Shown: piece after piece, positions 1-11,949 of the stretch
How the letters are laid out: every line of letters begins with the position of its first letter
Numbering within the stretch: position 1 is the stretch's first letter
Origin: Sphingopyxis sp.
GTDB lineage: Bacteria; Pseudomonadota; Alphaproteobacteria; Sphingomonadales; Sphingomonadaceae
Direction of reading: 5' to 3'
Length of the DNA stretch: 64,000 bases
Assembly: GCA_030145715.1 (NCBI GenBank)
Contig: JAIXHQ010000013.1
Coordinates: 1 to 64,000 of the forward strand
Made by a program: the position numbers and the translations under genes
Notes under the pieces: model-generated
The model's input: only the letters and a program-made list of their open reading frames with translations
The model's database searches: none
Told to the model about the DNA's origin: nothing

Positions 1-160
1 GACGTGGCCGCGAACGCTGGTACTGTCGATCATGTGCTGCCAGTCGTCGGTCAGACCCAGATCGACCAGCGTTTGCAGCAGGGCATCCCAAACGCCCTGT
101 TCGGCCCAGCGCCGGAAGCGGACATAGCTGGCAGCAATTTCCGGCGGGTTCCGTCGTCCG
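1..160 (-). pseudogene. IS5-family transposase remnant, cut by the window edge
   Basis: Read on the minus strand, the first ~140 bases encode a peptide with RFRRWAEQGVWDALL, then TDDWQHMIDSTSVRGH, which is typical of the region leading into the catalytic domain of IS5-type DDE transposases (the D in MIDSTSVRGH is the first catalytic Asp). Going towards the N-terminus, this frame meets a stop about 45 bases before the conserved part, and no start or N-terminal domain is visible, so the gene looks truncated or decayed. The rest lies outside the window. It sits just downstream of prpF. Bases 160-276 hold nothing I can identify. Confidence 0.6.
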
Positions 161-276
161 GCACTTCACACTTCTCGACCGAGATTCCTTGGGTGACAGC
201 GCGGGTACAATAGAAAGGTGTGAGCTGCTGCTCCAGCGAGTGTTGTCTTACCTCGCTCAAGACCAGAATTAGGCGT

Positions 277-1478
277 TCAGAAGCCACCTTCGGGTACTCG
301 TACTGCCCCTTCCATCAGGATGCGCGCGCTGCGGCTCATGACCGCCTTGGCGACCGTCCATTGGCCATCGACGAGCTTCACCTCCGCTCCGACGCGCGAT
401 GTTCCCGACGGGTGGCCGAAGCGCACCGCTTGACGCTCGCCGCCACCTGCGGCCAGATTGACCAGCGTGCCTGGGATCGCCGCCGCGGTCGCGATCGCGA
501 CCGAAGCTGTGCCCATCATCGCGTGATGGAGCTTGCCCATCGAAAAGGCCCGCGCGAGCAGATCGATATCGCCCGCTTCGACGGTCTTGCCGCTCGATGC
601 GGTATAGCTGGTCGGCGGCGCGACAAACGCGATCTTGGGCGTATGCTGGCGCGTTACCGCTTCTTCGGGCGTTTTGATCAGCCCCATCCCGATTGCGCCG
701 ATCGCGCGAAGCCGCTCGAAGCGCGCGAGGAGCGCGGCATCGCCGTTGATCGCCTCGCGAAGTTCGGTGCCCGTCAGGCCGAAATCGGCGGCATCGACAA
801 AGATCGTCGGAATGCCCGAGTTGATCAGCGTCGCCTTGAGCTTGCCGCCTGCGACAATGTCTTCGGGCACATCAAGCGTATCGACGAGATTCCCGGTCGG
901 GAACATCGACCCGCCGTCTTCGCCATCGTCGGCGGGATCGAGAAATTCGAGCACAATGTCGGCGGAGGGGAACGGCACTCCATCCAACTCGAAATCGCCG
1001 GTCTCGACCACCGCGCCATTCGCCACGGGAACATGCGCAATGATCGTCTTGCCGATATTCGCCTGCCAGACGCGCACTGTGCAGACGCCATCCTTGGCGG
1101 GCACGACATAGCCGGCGTGGATCGCAAAGGCTCCCGCCGCGGTCGAGAGATTGCCGCAATTGCCCGACCAGTCGACGAAGTCGGCATCGATCGCGACCTG
1201 GCCGTAGAGATAGTCGACATCGTGATCGGGGCGCGTGCTCGGCGAGATGATCACGCATTTGCTTGTGCTCGACGTCGCGCCGCCCATGCCGTCGATATGC
1301 ACCGCATAGGGATCGGGGCTGCCGATCACGCGCTGGAGAAAGCGGTTGCGTGCGACTCCCGGAACGCGGACCGCCGCGGGGAGGTCTTCAAGCCGGAAGA
1401 ATATACCCTTGCTCGTCCCCCCGCGCATATAGGTGGCGGGAACGCGGACCTGGGGAGCACCAGCGGGAGAAGATGTCA

Positions 1479-1479
<1 letters not shown>
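277..1479 (-). CDS. prpF: 2-methylaconitate isomerase PrpF
   Basis: This 400-residue protein belongs to the PrpF family. With AcnD it replaces PrpD in the 2-methylcitrate cycle: AcnD dehydrates 2-methylcitrate and PrpF isomerises the methylaconitate product so it can be rehydrated to 2-methylisocitrate. Visible family features are the N-terminal MRGGTSKGIFF, the DGMGGATSSTSK segment near residue 65, and SGNCGNLSTAAGAFA near residue 105, in the two-lobed diaminopimelate-epimerase-like fold. Length is normal. Its ATG overlaps the acnD stop (TGATG), so the two are translationally coupled. prpB and prpC are not in this window. Confidence 0.93.
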
Positions 1480-4097
<2,618 letters not shown>

Positions 4098-4141
4098 GCG
4101 GCACCCTATCCACGCGCGCGAGGCTTACGAAAACGCCTGAA

Positions 4142-4191
4142 AATGCGAAGATTTGCGAAGGCGAGCTTGCAAATCCGCTAATCTTGCGAAG
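4142..4191 (-). promoter_or_regulatory. Cluster of TTGCRAA boxes upstream of acnD (candidate ScfR/PccR sites)
   Basis: Four related octamers occur in 50 bases: AATGCGAA (4142), TTTGCGAA (4152), CTTGCAAA (4166) and CTTGCGAA (4183). They resemble the TTTGCAAAG boxes between pccB and the ScfR-type regulator at 38.3 kb, and the boxes known for the RamB/PrpR/PccR regulators of this family. I infer that the regulator encoded at 38366 binds here. Confidence 0.5.
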
Positions 4192-4397
4192 TGCGTCCTT
4201 ACGGCTGGATGGCTCGAACCGCGCCCCCTACAAATCAGCGAGATGCCCGAAAGACCCCCCCCCTGCGCTCGTTGCGCCCCGCCATCACCTCGTCGCTGGG
4301 CAACTCGACAGGCCGTGAAACATGCCCCTGCAATTAACATATAAAGAAATCTTTATATCCACATTGACAGCAGGACGTGGATGGTGTTGAAGTCATC

Positions 4398-4594
4398 TTG
4401 TCGAGGTTCCCCGCCTCAGGCGTGACGGCGGGGCTAAGACGGGAAGCCGGTGGTGTCCTTTCGGGCAGAATCCGGCGCTGCCCCCGCAACTGTAAGCGGC
4501 GAGCGGCGGTTCCATTTTGCGTCACTGAGTCTCCGCACGAGACTTGGGAAGGCCGGAACCACCGTGATGACCCGTGAGCCAGGAGACCTGCCTT
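4398..4594 (+). promoter_or_regulatory. Cobalamin (B12) riboswitch
   Basis: The canonical parts appear in order: GGGAAGCCGGTG (from 4441), CTGCCCCCGCAACTGTAAG (about 4478-4496), a CACTG...TGGGAAGGC arm (about 4523-4552) and the B12 box GAGCCAGGAGACCTGCC (4576-4592). Together these are diagnostic for the cobalamin aptamer. It lies about 145 bases ahead of the mesX start on the same strand, so adenosylcobalamin or a related form should switch off mesX-mesD. I could not assign the expression platform; bases 4595-4737 hold GC-rich sequence and the mesX RBS. Confidence 0.93.
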
Positions 4595-4737
4595 CGGCGC
4601 CATAATGTTCCTCGGACGGGGGTTCCTCCGGTGGATCGCGCTAGAATCAGGGCTCGTGGCTTGAATGTCATCCGCCTTGCCATGCCTTGCGCGCTCCTCC
4701 CTTGGCCCTCCTGCCCGGCAAAAGCAGGAGTTCGCCA

Positions 4738-5718
4738 ATGACCAGTCCTCTCACCTTCTCAATAAAGCGCGTGGCTTTCAACGAGGATTATCGCCCTGCC
4801 GACAACACGCGGATCACCACCAATTTCGCCAATCTGGCAAGGGGAGCGAGCCGTCAGGAGAATTTGCGCAACACCCTACGGATGATCGACAATCGGTTCA
4901 ATACGCTGGCCTGTTGGGACAATCCCAAAGGAGATCGCTATTCCGTCGAGCTTGAGATCATCTCGGCCGAGATGAAGGTGGAGGTCGAAGGCGGCAGCGA
5001 CGCCTTCCCGCTGATAGAAATCCTGAAGACCACCATCGTCGATCATAAAACCGACGAGCGGATCGCGGGAATGGTCGGCAATAACTTCTCGTCCTACGTC
5101 CGCGATTACGACTTCAGCATTGTCCTGCTGGAGCATCTGAAAGATCATCCGAATTCGGCTCCGCAGGGGTTCGGCGAACTGCACGGCAATCTGTTCAAGC
5201 ATTTCCTGGGTTCGAGCGCCTACACGGACAATTTCAGCAAGCCGCCTGTCATCTGCCTGAGCGTGTCGAGCAGCAAGACCTATCAACGGACCACGAACGA
5301 GCACCCGATCCTCGGCATCGAATATGAGAATGACGCATTCTCGGCGACCGACGATTATTTCGCGAAAATGGGGATGAAAGTCCGCTATTTCATGCCGCCG
5401 AACAGCGTGGCGCCTTTTGCTTTCTACCATCTCGGCGACCTGCTGGCCGATTACACAAGCCTTGAGTTGGTGAGCACCATCAGCGTGATGGAAACCTTCC
5501 AGAAAATCTATCGGCCCGAGATTTACAACGCGAACTCTGCAGCGACCGCGCATTACCAGCCCAGTCTGAAATATCAGGATTATTCGCTCACGCGCATCAT
5601 CTACGATCGCGAGGAGCGCAGCAGGCTCGCGATCGAGCAGGGCAAGTTTGCCGAAGAACGATTCATCAAGCCCTATCGGGCCGTGCTTGAGCAATGGTCC
5701 GCAGGCTTTGCGAACTGA
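4738..5718 (+). CDS. mesX: MesX, DUF1852 partner of methionine synthase MesD
   Basis: This 326-residue DUF1852 protein starts MTSPLTFSIKRVAF. The ATG at 4738 is chosen because CAGGAG stands 8 bases upstream; a longer in-frame start at 4687 has no such site. In the published work on folate-independent methionine synthases, DUF1852 proteins (MesX) are needed for MesD function in aerobic bacteria, and the chemistry is oxygen-dependent; the exact role of MesX and the methyl donor are not settled. It has no signal peptide or membrane segment. It is followed 30 bases later by mesD, and both lie behind the B12 riboswitch. Confidence 0.85.
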   Translation: MTSPLTFSIKRVAFNEDYRPADNTRITTNFANLARGASRQENLRNTLRMIDNRFNTLACWDNPKGDRYSVELEIISAEMKVEVEGGSDAFPLIEILKTTIVDHKTDERIAGMVGNNFSSYVRDYDFSIVLLEHLKDHPNSAPQGFGELHGNLFKHFLGSSAYTDNFSKPPVICLSVSSSKTYQRTTNEHPILGIEYENDAFSATDDYFAKMGMKVRYFMPPNSVAPFAFYHLGDLLADYTSLELVSTISVMETFQKIYRPEIYNANSAATAHYQPSLKYQDYSLTRIIYDREERSRLAIEQGKFAEERFIKPYRAVLEQWSAGFAN

Positions 5719-5748
5719 TCAGCCAGAAAATAATCAAGGTTCTCCATC

Positions 5749-6777
5749 ATGAAAACAGTGTTGCCCACATCAACTGCCGGCAGCTTGCCGAAACCCTCTT
5801 GGCTCGCCGAACCGGAAACACTTTGGTCGCCGTGGAAGCTGGAAGACGAACGGCTCATCGAGGGCAAGCAGGATGCCCTGCGCCTGTCGCTGGACGATCA
5901 GCGACAGGCCGGTATCGACATCGTCAGCGACGGCGAGCAAACGCGCCAGCATTTCGTCACGACCTTCATCGAGCATCTGAACGGCGTCGATTTCGAGAAG
6001 CGCGAGACCGTCCGGATTCGCGATCGCTATAACGCGAGCGTCCCGACCGTCGTCGGCGCGGTCGACCGCCCCAAGCCGGTCTTTGTCGAGGATGCGAAGT
6101 TTCTGCGTCGGCAAACCGACAAGCCGATCAAATGGGCCCTGCCCGGCCCCATGACGATGATCGATACGCTCTACGACGACCATTACAAAAGCCGCGAAAA
6201 GCTCGCATGGGAGTTCGCCAAGATCCTGAACGAAGAAGCGAAGGAACTCGAGGCCGCCGGCGTCGACATCATCCAGTTCGACGAACCCGCCTTCAACGTG
6301 TTTTTCGACGAGGTGAACGACTGGGGTGTTGCCACCCTCGAACGGGCGGCCGAGGGCCTCAAGTGCGAGACGGCGGTCCACATCTGTTACGGCTACGGCA
6401 TCAAGGCCAATACGGACTGGAAAAAGACGCTGGGATCGGAATGGCGGCAATATGAGGAAGCCTTCCCAAAGCTGAAGACCTCCGCCATCGACATCATTTC
6501 GCTGGAATGCCAAAATTCGCGCGTTCCGATGGACCTCATCGAACTCATCCGGGGAAAGAAGGTCATGGTCGGCGCCATCGACGTCGCGACGGATGCCATC
6601 GAGACGCCAGAAGAAGTCGCCGCCACGCTACGAAAGGCACTTCAATTCGTCGATGCCGACAAGCTCTATCCGTCGACCAACTGCGGCATGGCGCCCCTCT
6701 CCCGCCGCGTCGCGCGTGGCAAGCTGAACGCATTGAGCGCCGGCGCGGCGATCATCCGGAAAGAGCTGTCGGCCTGA
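5749..6777 (+). CDS. mesD: MesD, folate-independent core methionine synthase
   Basis: This 342-residue protein corresponds only to the catalytic half of MetE; the N-terminal folate-binding half of classical MetE (about 750 residues) is absent. The MetE zinc ligands are recognisable: His211 and Cys213 (VHICYGYG), Glu253 (SLECQNSR) and Cys312 (STNCGMAPL). It should transfer a methyl group to homocysteine to make methionine without cobalamin or polyglutamyl folate. Pairing with a DUF1852 gene identifies the MesD family rather than the archaeal MesA-C families. The riboswitch implies expression when B12 is scarce and MetH cannot work. Confidence 0.87.
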   Translation: MKTVLPTSTAGSLPKPSWLAEPETLWSPWKLEDERLIEGKQDALRLSLDDQRQAGIDIVSDGEQTRQHFVTTFIEHLNGVDFEKRETVRIRDRYNASVPTVVGAVDRPKPVFVEDAKFLRRQTDKPIKWALPGPMTMIDTLYDDHYKSREKLAWEFAKILNEEAKELEAAGVDIIQFDEPAFNVFFDEVNDWGVATLERAAEGLKCETAVHICYGYGIKANTDWKKTLGSEWRQYEEAFPKLKTSAIDIISLECQNSRVPMDLIELIRGKKVMVGAIDVATDAIETPEEVAATLRKALQFVDADKLYPSTNCGMAPLSRRVARGKLNALSAGAAIIRKELSA

Positions 6778-6923
6778 CAGGCCATTGACACCATCGACTA
6801 TCATCGTCGATCGCCTTCGCCTTGATCGCTCGGGGCAATGTCCCGGCTGTGATGAGCTGCACCTCGCTCTCGAACCTCGCGGGCGTGGTGCAGGACATTG
6901 CCCCAGATATTTCAGCCATTCTT

Positions 6924-7188
6924 TAGGGTCAGGACCCATTATTCCCCGATCGAGGCGTCGAAATGGCGAAGACATCGGGCTCGGGCGGGGGCAGCGGGTA
7001 GCATCGCTACCCGCAAGGCCGCGCGGGCCTGAGATCGAAGCCATTTCGGCGTCCCTTGGGATTTGACCGATTTTGCCCATTGCTTCGTCGAAAAGTCTTG
7101 AAATATTGACATATTCCTTCGCCTTTCCTCCTCGCACTGAGCAAAATCGCTTCAAACCTCGACCGGGGAATAATGGGTCCTGACCCTA
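6924..7188. mobile_element. MITE-like element with 32-bp terminal inverted repeats
   Basis: Bases 6924-6955 and 7157-7188 are inverted repeats of 32 bases with a single mismatch, starting TAGGGTCAGGACCCATTA. The ~200-base interior holds no transposase. It contains a perfect 9-bp hairpin (6994-7014, GCGGGTAGC / GCTACCCGC) and slowly diverging continuations of the inverted repeat. It lies between mesD and pstS. The size, termini and lack of coding fit a non-autonomous element or the fused ends of a deleted insertion sequence. I cannot name the parent family. Confidence 0.6.
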
Positions 7189-7228
7189 GAAAGATTCTCT
7201 GGACTGTCAAAGTCGCCCCCTCCGATGA

Positions 7229-7267
7229 TGACACTTCCATGACACCACTTGTCACAAACACGTCACA
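7229..7267 (+). promoter_or_regulatory. Pho-box-like repeats upstream of pstS
   Basis: TGACAC occurs at 7229 and 7240, read on the minus strand as GTGTCAT-N4-GTGTCAT. TGTCAC occurs at 7250 followed by CGTCAC at 7261. Each pair has the 11-base periodicity expected for PhoB direct repeats (CTGTCAT-N4-CTGTCAT). They lie 83-121 bases upstream of the pstS start. Confidence 0.65.
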
Positions 7268-7349
7268 CAACTCCCCCATTGGCCATTCAGCGAGTCGTTG
7301 CGGGGGTGGCGGCTTGGTTCGGTAACGGCCCCCACCACAGGATTTTCCG

Positions 7350-8399
7350 ATGCTCCAGAAATTCGCTCTTATTGCTGGCGCCGCGACGTGCGCGCTCGCG
7401 CTTTCCGCGTGTCAGGATCAGGCGTCCTCGGGTGGCGGCGCGCGCGATTATATCAGCGCGGTCGGGTCGTCGACCGTCTATCCCTTTGCCACCGCCGTCG
7501 GCGAAAAATTCGCCGAAGCGACGGGCAACAAGACGCCGAAGATCGACAGCACGGGCACCGGCGGCGGTTTCGAACGTTTCTGCGCCGGCGTCGGCGGCGA
7601 CACGCCCGACATCGCCAACGCATCGCGCCGGATCAAGAAAAAGGAATTCGATACCTGCGTCAAAAATGGCGTGAAGGACATCGTCGAAGTCCAGATCGGC
7701 ATCGACGGCATCGCGCTGGGCGAAGCGACGCGCGGCCCCGGTTTCAAGCTGACCGAGGAAGACGTGTACAAGGCGCTGGCCGCCAACCCCTATGGCAAGC
7801 CGAACACCGCGAAGACTTGGGCCGACGTGAACCCCGCGCTGCCTGCGGTCGCGATCTCGGTCTTCGGTCCGCCGTCGACCAGCGGCACCTATGATGCGTT
7901 CAAGGAATTGATCCTGGGCCGCGGCTGTGACGCGAACCCCGAGATGAAGGCGCTGAAGGACAGCGACAAGGACAAGCATGAGGCGACCTGTACCGCGCTG
8001 CGCGGTGCGCCCTATTATGTCGAACAGGGCGAGAATGATAACCTCATCATCTCCAAACTCGACAAGAATCCCACCAGCCTTGGCATCTTTGGCTTCAGCT
8101 ATCTGGATGCCAACAAGGACAAGATCAAGGCGGTGCCGGTTCAGGGCGTCGCGCCGACCTATGCCGCGATCGCCGACGGCAGCTATCCGGGTTCGCGCCC
8201 GCTGTTCATCTATATCAAGAAGGCGCATGTCGGCGTCGTCCCCGGACTGGCCGAATATGTCGCCGAATTCCTGAAGGGCGCGGGCGAAGGCGGATATCTG
8301 AACGCCAAGGGCCTGATCGTGTCGCCAAAGGAGATTGCGGCCACTGCCGCCGCGAACGGCACCGGCATGACCGCGCTGAACGGCGCCGAACTCAAGTAA
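7350..8399 (+). CDS. pstS: Phosphate ABC transporter substrate-binding protein PstS
   Basis: This 349-residue protein carries a lipoprotein signal (hydrophobic residues 5-19, lipobox LSAC with Cys at about 21). It is expected to sit at the periplasmic face of the inner membrane and bind phosphate for PstCAB. The phosphate-loop features SVGSSTVYPF-like (AVGSSTVYPFATAV) and STGTGGGFERFC are clear. It heads the pst-pho block with Pho-box-like repeats upstream. A 111-base gap with no recognised feature separates it from pstC, more than between the later genes. Confidence 0.93.
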   Translation: MLQKFALIAGAATCALALSACQDQASSGGGARDYISAVGSSTVYPFATAVGEKFAEATGNKTPKIDSTGTGGGFERFCAGVGGDTPDIANASRRIKKKEFDTCVKNGVKDIVEVQIGIDGIALGEATRGPGFKLTEEDVYKALAANPYGKPNTAKTWADVNPALPAVAISVFGPPSTSGTYDAFKELILGRGCDANPEMKALKDSDKDKHEATCTALRGAPYYVEQGENDNLIISKLDKNPTSLGIFGFSYLDANKDKIKAVPVQGVAPTYAAIADGSYPGSRPLFIYIKKAHVGVVPGLAEYVAEFLKGAGEGGYLNAKGLIVSPKEIAATAAANGTGMTALNGAELK

Positions 8400-8510
8400 C
8401 GCAATCCGACGGCTCTCCCCCTCAACGTTCGTGTTGCGCCTCCCCTCTGCTCCGCTCGCATCAGGCGGAAGAAGGGCGCGCGATGCGAACGGAAAATTCT
8501 GGACTGAGAA

Positions 8511-9887
8511 GTGACCTTCAACGCCGCCGCCCTTTTGCTTTTGATCGCGGGTCTCGCGCTGATCGGCTGGCTGGCCGGTCGGGCGCGGTCGAGCCTGCTT
8601 GCCGGCCGCGCGGGCGAAAAACTGCATTCGCGCCCGCAATATCACGGCTGGTATGTCGCGCTGTGGCTGTTCGCCCCGGCGGCGCTGTTCCTGGCCGTCT
8701 GGTCGTCGGTCTCCCCCGCGCTGGTCACCAACCAGGTTCTTGCGGCCGATGCAGCCCAGTCGCTGCCCGCCTTTGGCTTTGAACGCGGCGCGATCCTGTC
8801 CGACGCGCGCAATGTGGCAGAGGGCCGGCAGGCCGCGGTACGGCTGCCCGCCGCCGCGCCGCTGGTAAAACCCTATGCCGACGCCAGCCAGAAATATGCG
8901 TTGATCGGCATCGCCGCGATGCTGGCGCTGGCACTGGCCGGGGGGCTTTATGCCTTTACCCGGATCAAACCCGATTTCCGGGCGCGGACGCGGGTCGAAA
9001 AGATCGTGATGCTGTTCCTGTTGCTCGCGTCGCTGGTCGCGATCCTCACGACCTTTGGCATCGTGCTGTCGCTGCTGTTCGAATCGATCCGGTTCTTCCG
9101 CCTCGTCTCGCCCGCCGAACTTTTGTTCGGGACCGAATGGGCACCGACCAGCGGCGCGCCGCAACCCGACACCTTTGGCGGCATCCCGCTGTTCTGGGGC
9201 ACGATCCTGATCGGCGCGATCATCGCGATGATCGTCGCCATCCCCATCGGGATGATGACCGCCGTCTATCTGACCCAATATGCCGCCCCCACGGTGCGCA
9301 AATGGGTGAAGCCCTGCCTGGAAATTCTCGCGGGTGTTCCCACCGTCGTTTACGGCTATTTCGCCGCGCTGACGGTCGCCCCGGCGCTGCGCGAATTTGC
9401 GGTGATGCTGGGCATTCCCAACGCCAGCACCGAAAGCGCGCTGGCAGCGGGCATCGTGATGGGCGTGATGATCATTCCCTTTGTATCGTCGATGGCCGAC
9501 GACAGCATCAACGCGGTGCCACAGGCAATGCGCGACGGGTCGCTGGCGCTGGGCGCGACGCCGAACGAAACGATCCGCCAGGTGCTGATCCCAGCCGCGC
9601 TGCCCGGCGTAATGGGCGGCATCCTGCTCGCCGTCAGCCGCGCGATCGGCGAAACGATGATCGTGGTGATGGCGGCGGGCCTGTCGGCGAACATGACCGC
9701 CAACCCCTTTGCCAGCGTGACCACGGTCACCGCGCAGATCGTCAAGCTGCTTACCGGCGACCAGGAATTCGACAGCGCCAAGACGCTGGCGGCCTTTGCG
9801 CTGGGGCTCGTCCTCTTCATCGTTACGCTGCTGCTCAACATCGTCGCGCTGCGCATCGTCAAAAAGTATCGTGAAGCATATGAATAG
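8511..9887 (+). CDS. pstC: Phosphate ABC transporter permease PstC
   Basis: This 458-residue inner-membrane permease is longer than the ~320-residue E. coli protein because of an N-terminal extension with additional membrane segments and a soluble stretch (about residues 75-125), as usual in alphaproteobacteria. The C-terminal half is the typical MetI-like permease domain (GMMTAVYLTQYAA near 245, EILAGVPTVVYGYFA near 272). The start is a GTG at 8511, as no suitable ATG precedes the conserved N-terminal membrane helix. Its stop overlaps the pstA start by 8 bases. Confidence 0.9.
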   Translation: MTFNAAALLLLIAGLALIGWLAGRARSSLLAGRAGEKLHSRPQYHGWYVALWLFAPAALFLAVWSSVSPALVTNQVLAADAAQSLPAFGFERGAILSDARNVAEGRQAAVRLPAAAPLVKPYADASQKYALIGIAAMLALALAGGLYAFTRIKPDFRARTRVEKIVMLFLLLASLVAILTTFGIVLSLLFESIRFFRLVSPAELLFGTEWAPTSGAPQPDTFGGIPLFWGTILIGAIIAMIVAIPIGMMTAVYLTQYAAPTVRKWVKPCLEILAGVPTVVYGYFAALTVAPALREFAVMLGIPNASTESALAAGIVMGVMIIPFVSSMADDSINAVPQAMRDGSLALGATPNETIRQVLIPAALPGVMGGILLAVSRAIGETMIVVMAAGLSANMTANPFASVTTVTAQIVKLLTGDQEFDSAKTLAAFALGLVLFIVTLLLNIVALRIVKKYREAYE

Positions 9888-11136
9888 GCAGACCGCCCCC
9901 ACCGACTGGAAAGGTGCCGCGATGCAGAAACGCATCGCGGGCCGCTATGCCGCCGAACGCCGTTTCAAGCTGATGGGGCTGGGCGCGGTGCTGCTTTCGG
10001 GCGCTTTCCTGGCGTTCCTCCTCTTTGTGATGGTCGGCAACGGCGCGCGCGGCTTCCTGTACACACAGGTCGCGGTGCCGATCGATTTCAAGGCGATGCC
10101 GCTGACCATCGACCCGGCGCGGCTGGGCGACGACGACGCCGACCAGTTGATCGCCAATGCGGGACTGTCCGACATCGTCGCCTTTGCCGCCGAAGAGGCG
10201 CTGGGCAGCGGCGGATCGGACCTGATCTCCGAAAATGCGTGGAAGGAAGTGCGCAGCGCGATCAAGGCCGATCCCGAACTGCTCAATGGCAGGACCATGT
10301 TCGAACTGCCCGCATCGTCGGACGTCGACATCGCGGCCAAGGACGGCGCGAAGGGTGCGCTGGGTGCAGAGGTCGCCGCGCTGGAAAAGGACGGCAAGCT
10401 GTCGACTGGCATCCACTGGCCCTTTTTCCGGAACGCCGACGCCACCGATCCCGCGGTCGCGGGCATCTGGGGCGCGCTCAAGGGGTCGGTGCTGACGATC
10501 TTCATCGCGTTCCTGATCGCCTTTCCCACCGGCGTCCTCGCGGCGCTGTATCTCGAAGAATATGCGGCCAAGAACCGCTGGACCGACCTGATCGAGGTGT
10601 CGATCAACAATCTGGCGGCGGTGCCCTCGATCATCTTTGGCCTGCTCGCGCTCGCGGTGTTCATCAACTGGTTCGGCCTGTGCCAGGCAAGCCCGCTCGT
10701 CGGCGGGCTGACGCTGGCGCTGATGACGATGCCGGTGATCGTGATCGCCAGCCGCAACGCGATCAAATCGGTGCCGCCGTCGATCCGCGACGCGGCGCTG
10801 GGCGTCGGCGCCAGCCCGGTGCAGGTGGTGTTCCACCATGTCCTGCCCCTCGCCCTGCCCGGCATCCTGACCGGCACGATCATCGGCATGGCGCGCGCGC
10901 TGGGCGAAACGGCGCCGCTGCTGCTTGTCGGGATGCGCGCCTTTATCGGTGACGTTCCGGGCGGCATCTGTTCGCCCGCGACGGTGCTGCCGATGCAGAT
11001 ATTCCTCTGGTCCGACGAAGTCGACCGGGGCTTTGTCGAGAAAACCTCCGCCGCGATCATCGTGCTGCTTATCGTGCTGCTGTCGATGAACGCCTTTGCG
11101 ATCTATCTTCGCAACAAATTCGAAAAACGCTGGTGA
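9880..11136 (+). CDS. pstA: Phosphate ABC transporter permease PstA with DUF3333-type N-terminus
   Basis: This 418-residue permease starts at the ATG inside the pstC end ([10 protein letters not shown]); the frame is open further upstream but that part shadows pstC. One membrane helix (about residues 28-50) is followed by a ~150-residue periplasmic insert typical of DUF3333-containing PstA proteins, then the MetI-like domain with [17 protein letters not shown] near 248. It pairs with PstC to form the membrane channel. The insert's function is not known to me; in this family it is common in alphaproteobacteria. Confidence 0.9.
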   Translation: MNRQTAPTDWKGAAMQKRIAGRYAAERRFKLMGLGAVLLSGAFLAFLLFVMVGNGARGFLYTQVAVPIDFKAMPLTIDPARLGDDDADQLIANAGLSDIVAFAAEEALGSGGSDLISENAWKEVRSAIKADPELLNGRTMFELPASSDVDIAAKDGAKGALGAEVAALEKDGKLSTGIHWPFFRNADATDPAVAGIWGALKGSVLTIFIAFLIAFPTGVLAALYLEEYAAKNRWTDLIEVSINNLAAVPSIIFGLLALAVFINWFGLCQASPLVGGLTLALMTMPVIVIASRNAIKSVPPSIRDAALGVGASPVQVVFHHVLPLALPGILTGTIIGMARALGETAPLLLVGMRAFIGDVPGGICSPATVLPMQIFLWSDEVDRGFVEKTSAAIIVLLIVLLSMNAFAIYLRNKFEKRW

Positions 11137-11141
11137 CCCCC

Positions 11142-11924
11142 ATGACCCAAGACGATCTTACCATCGCCGACCCCAAGATGAAGGCGCACGGCGTCAACGT
11201 CTTCTATGGCGAGAAACAGGCGATCAACGACGTGTCGATCGATGTCGGCACCGACCTTGTCACCGCCTTCATCGGCCCGTCGGGTTGCGGCAAGTCGACC
11301 TTTCTGCGCTCGCTCAACCGGATGAACGACACCGTTGCGAGCGCGCGGGTGACGGGCCGCATCGAACTGGATGGCGAGGACATCTATGCCCCGTCGATGG
11401 ACGTGGTGCAGCTTCGCGCGCGCGTCGGCATGGTGTTCCAGAAACCGAACCCCTTTCCCAAGTCGATCTATGACAATGTCGGCTATGGCCCGCGCATCCA
11501 CGGCCTGGCGCCGAACAAGGCCGATCTGGACGTCATCGTCGAACGCGCGCTGATCCGCGCCGGCCTGTGGGACGAGGTCAAGGACCGGCTGGCCGAAAGC
11601 GGCACCGCGCTGTCGGGCGGCCAGCAACAGCGCCTGTGCATCGCCCGCGCGATCGCGGTCGATCCCGAAGTCATCCTGATGGACGAGCCCTGTTCGGCGC
11701 TCGACCCGATCGCGACGGCCAAGATCGAGGAACTGATCCACGAACTGCGCGGCAAATATGCGATCGTGATCGTCACCCACAATATGCAACAGGCGGCCCG
11801 CGTGTCGCAGCGCACCGCCTTTTTTCACCTCGGGACGCTGGTCGAATATGGCAAGACCACCGACATCTTCACCAACCCGAAGCAGGAACGCACCAAGGAT
11901 TACATCACCGGCCGTTATGGGTGA
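11142..11924 (+). CDS. pstB: Phosphate ABC transporter ATPase PstB
   Basis: This 260-residue ATPase has Walker [11 protein letters not shown]-loop, signature LSGGQQQRL and Walker B VILMDEP, plus the PstB-specific [18 protein letters not shown]. It energises phosphate import through PstC/PstA. The ATG at 11142 is preferred; a GTG at 11133 that overlaps the pstA stop would add three residues. The order pstS-C-A-B-phoU-phoB is the standard alphaproteobacterial arrangement. Confidence 0.95.
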   Translation: MTQDDLTIADPKMKAHGVNVFYGEKQAINDVSIDVGTDLVTAFIGPSGCGKSTFLRSLNRMNDTVASARVTGRIELDGEDIYAPSMDVVQLRARVGMVFQKPNPFPKSIYDNVGYGPRIHGLAPNKADLDVIVERALIRAGLWDEVKDRLAESGTALSGGQQQRLCIARAIAVDPEVILMDEPCSALDPIATAKIEELIHELRGKYAIVIVTHNMQQAARVSQRTAFFHLGTLVEYGKTTDIFTNPKQERTKDYITGRYG

Positions 11925-11949
11925 TCCATAACGCGAAAGGACAAGAACG

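Noticed and set aside
7287-9935. 882-codon open frame on the minus strand opposite pstS-pstC
   Set aside because: It is rich in Arg/Gly/His with no domain pattern and is the antisense shadow of clear pst genes; GC-rich DNA keeps such frames open.
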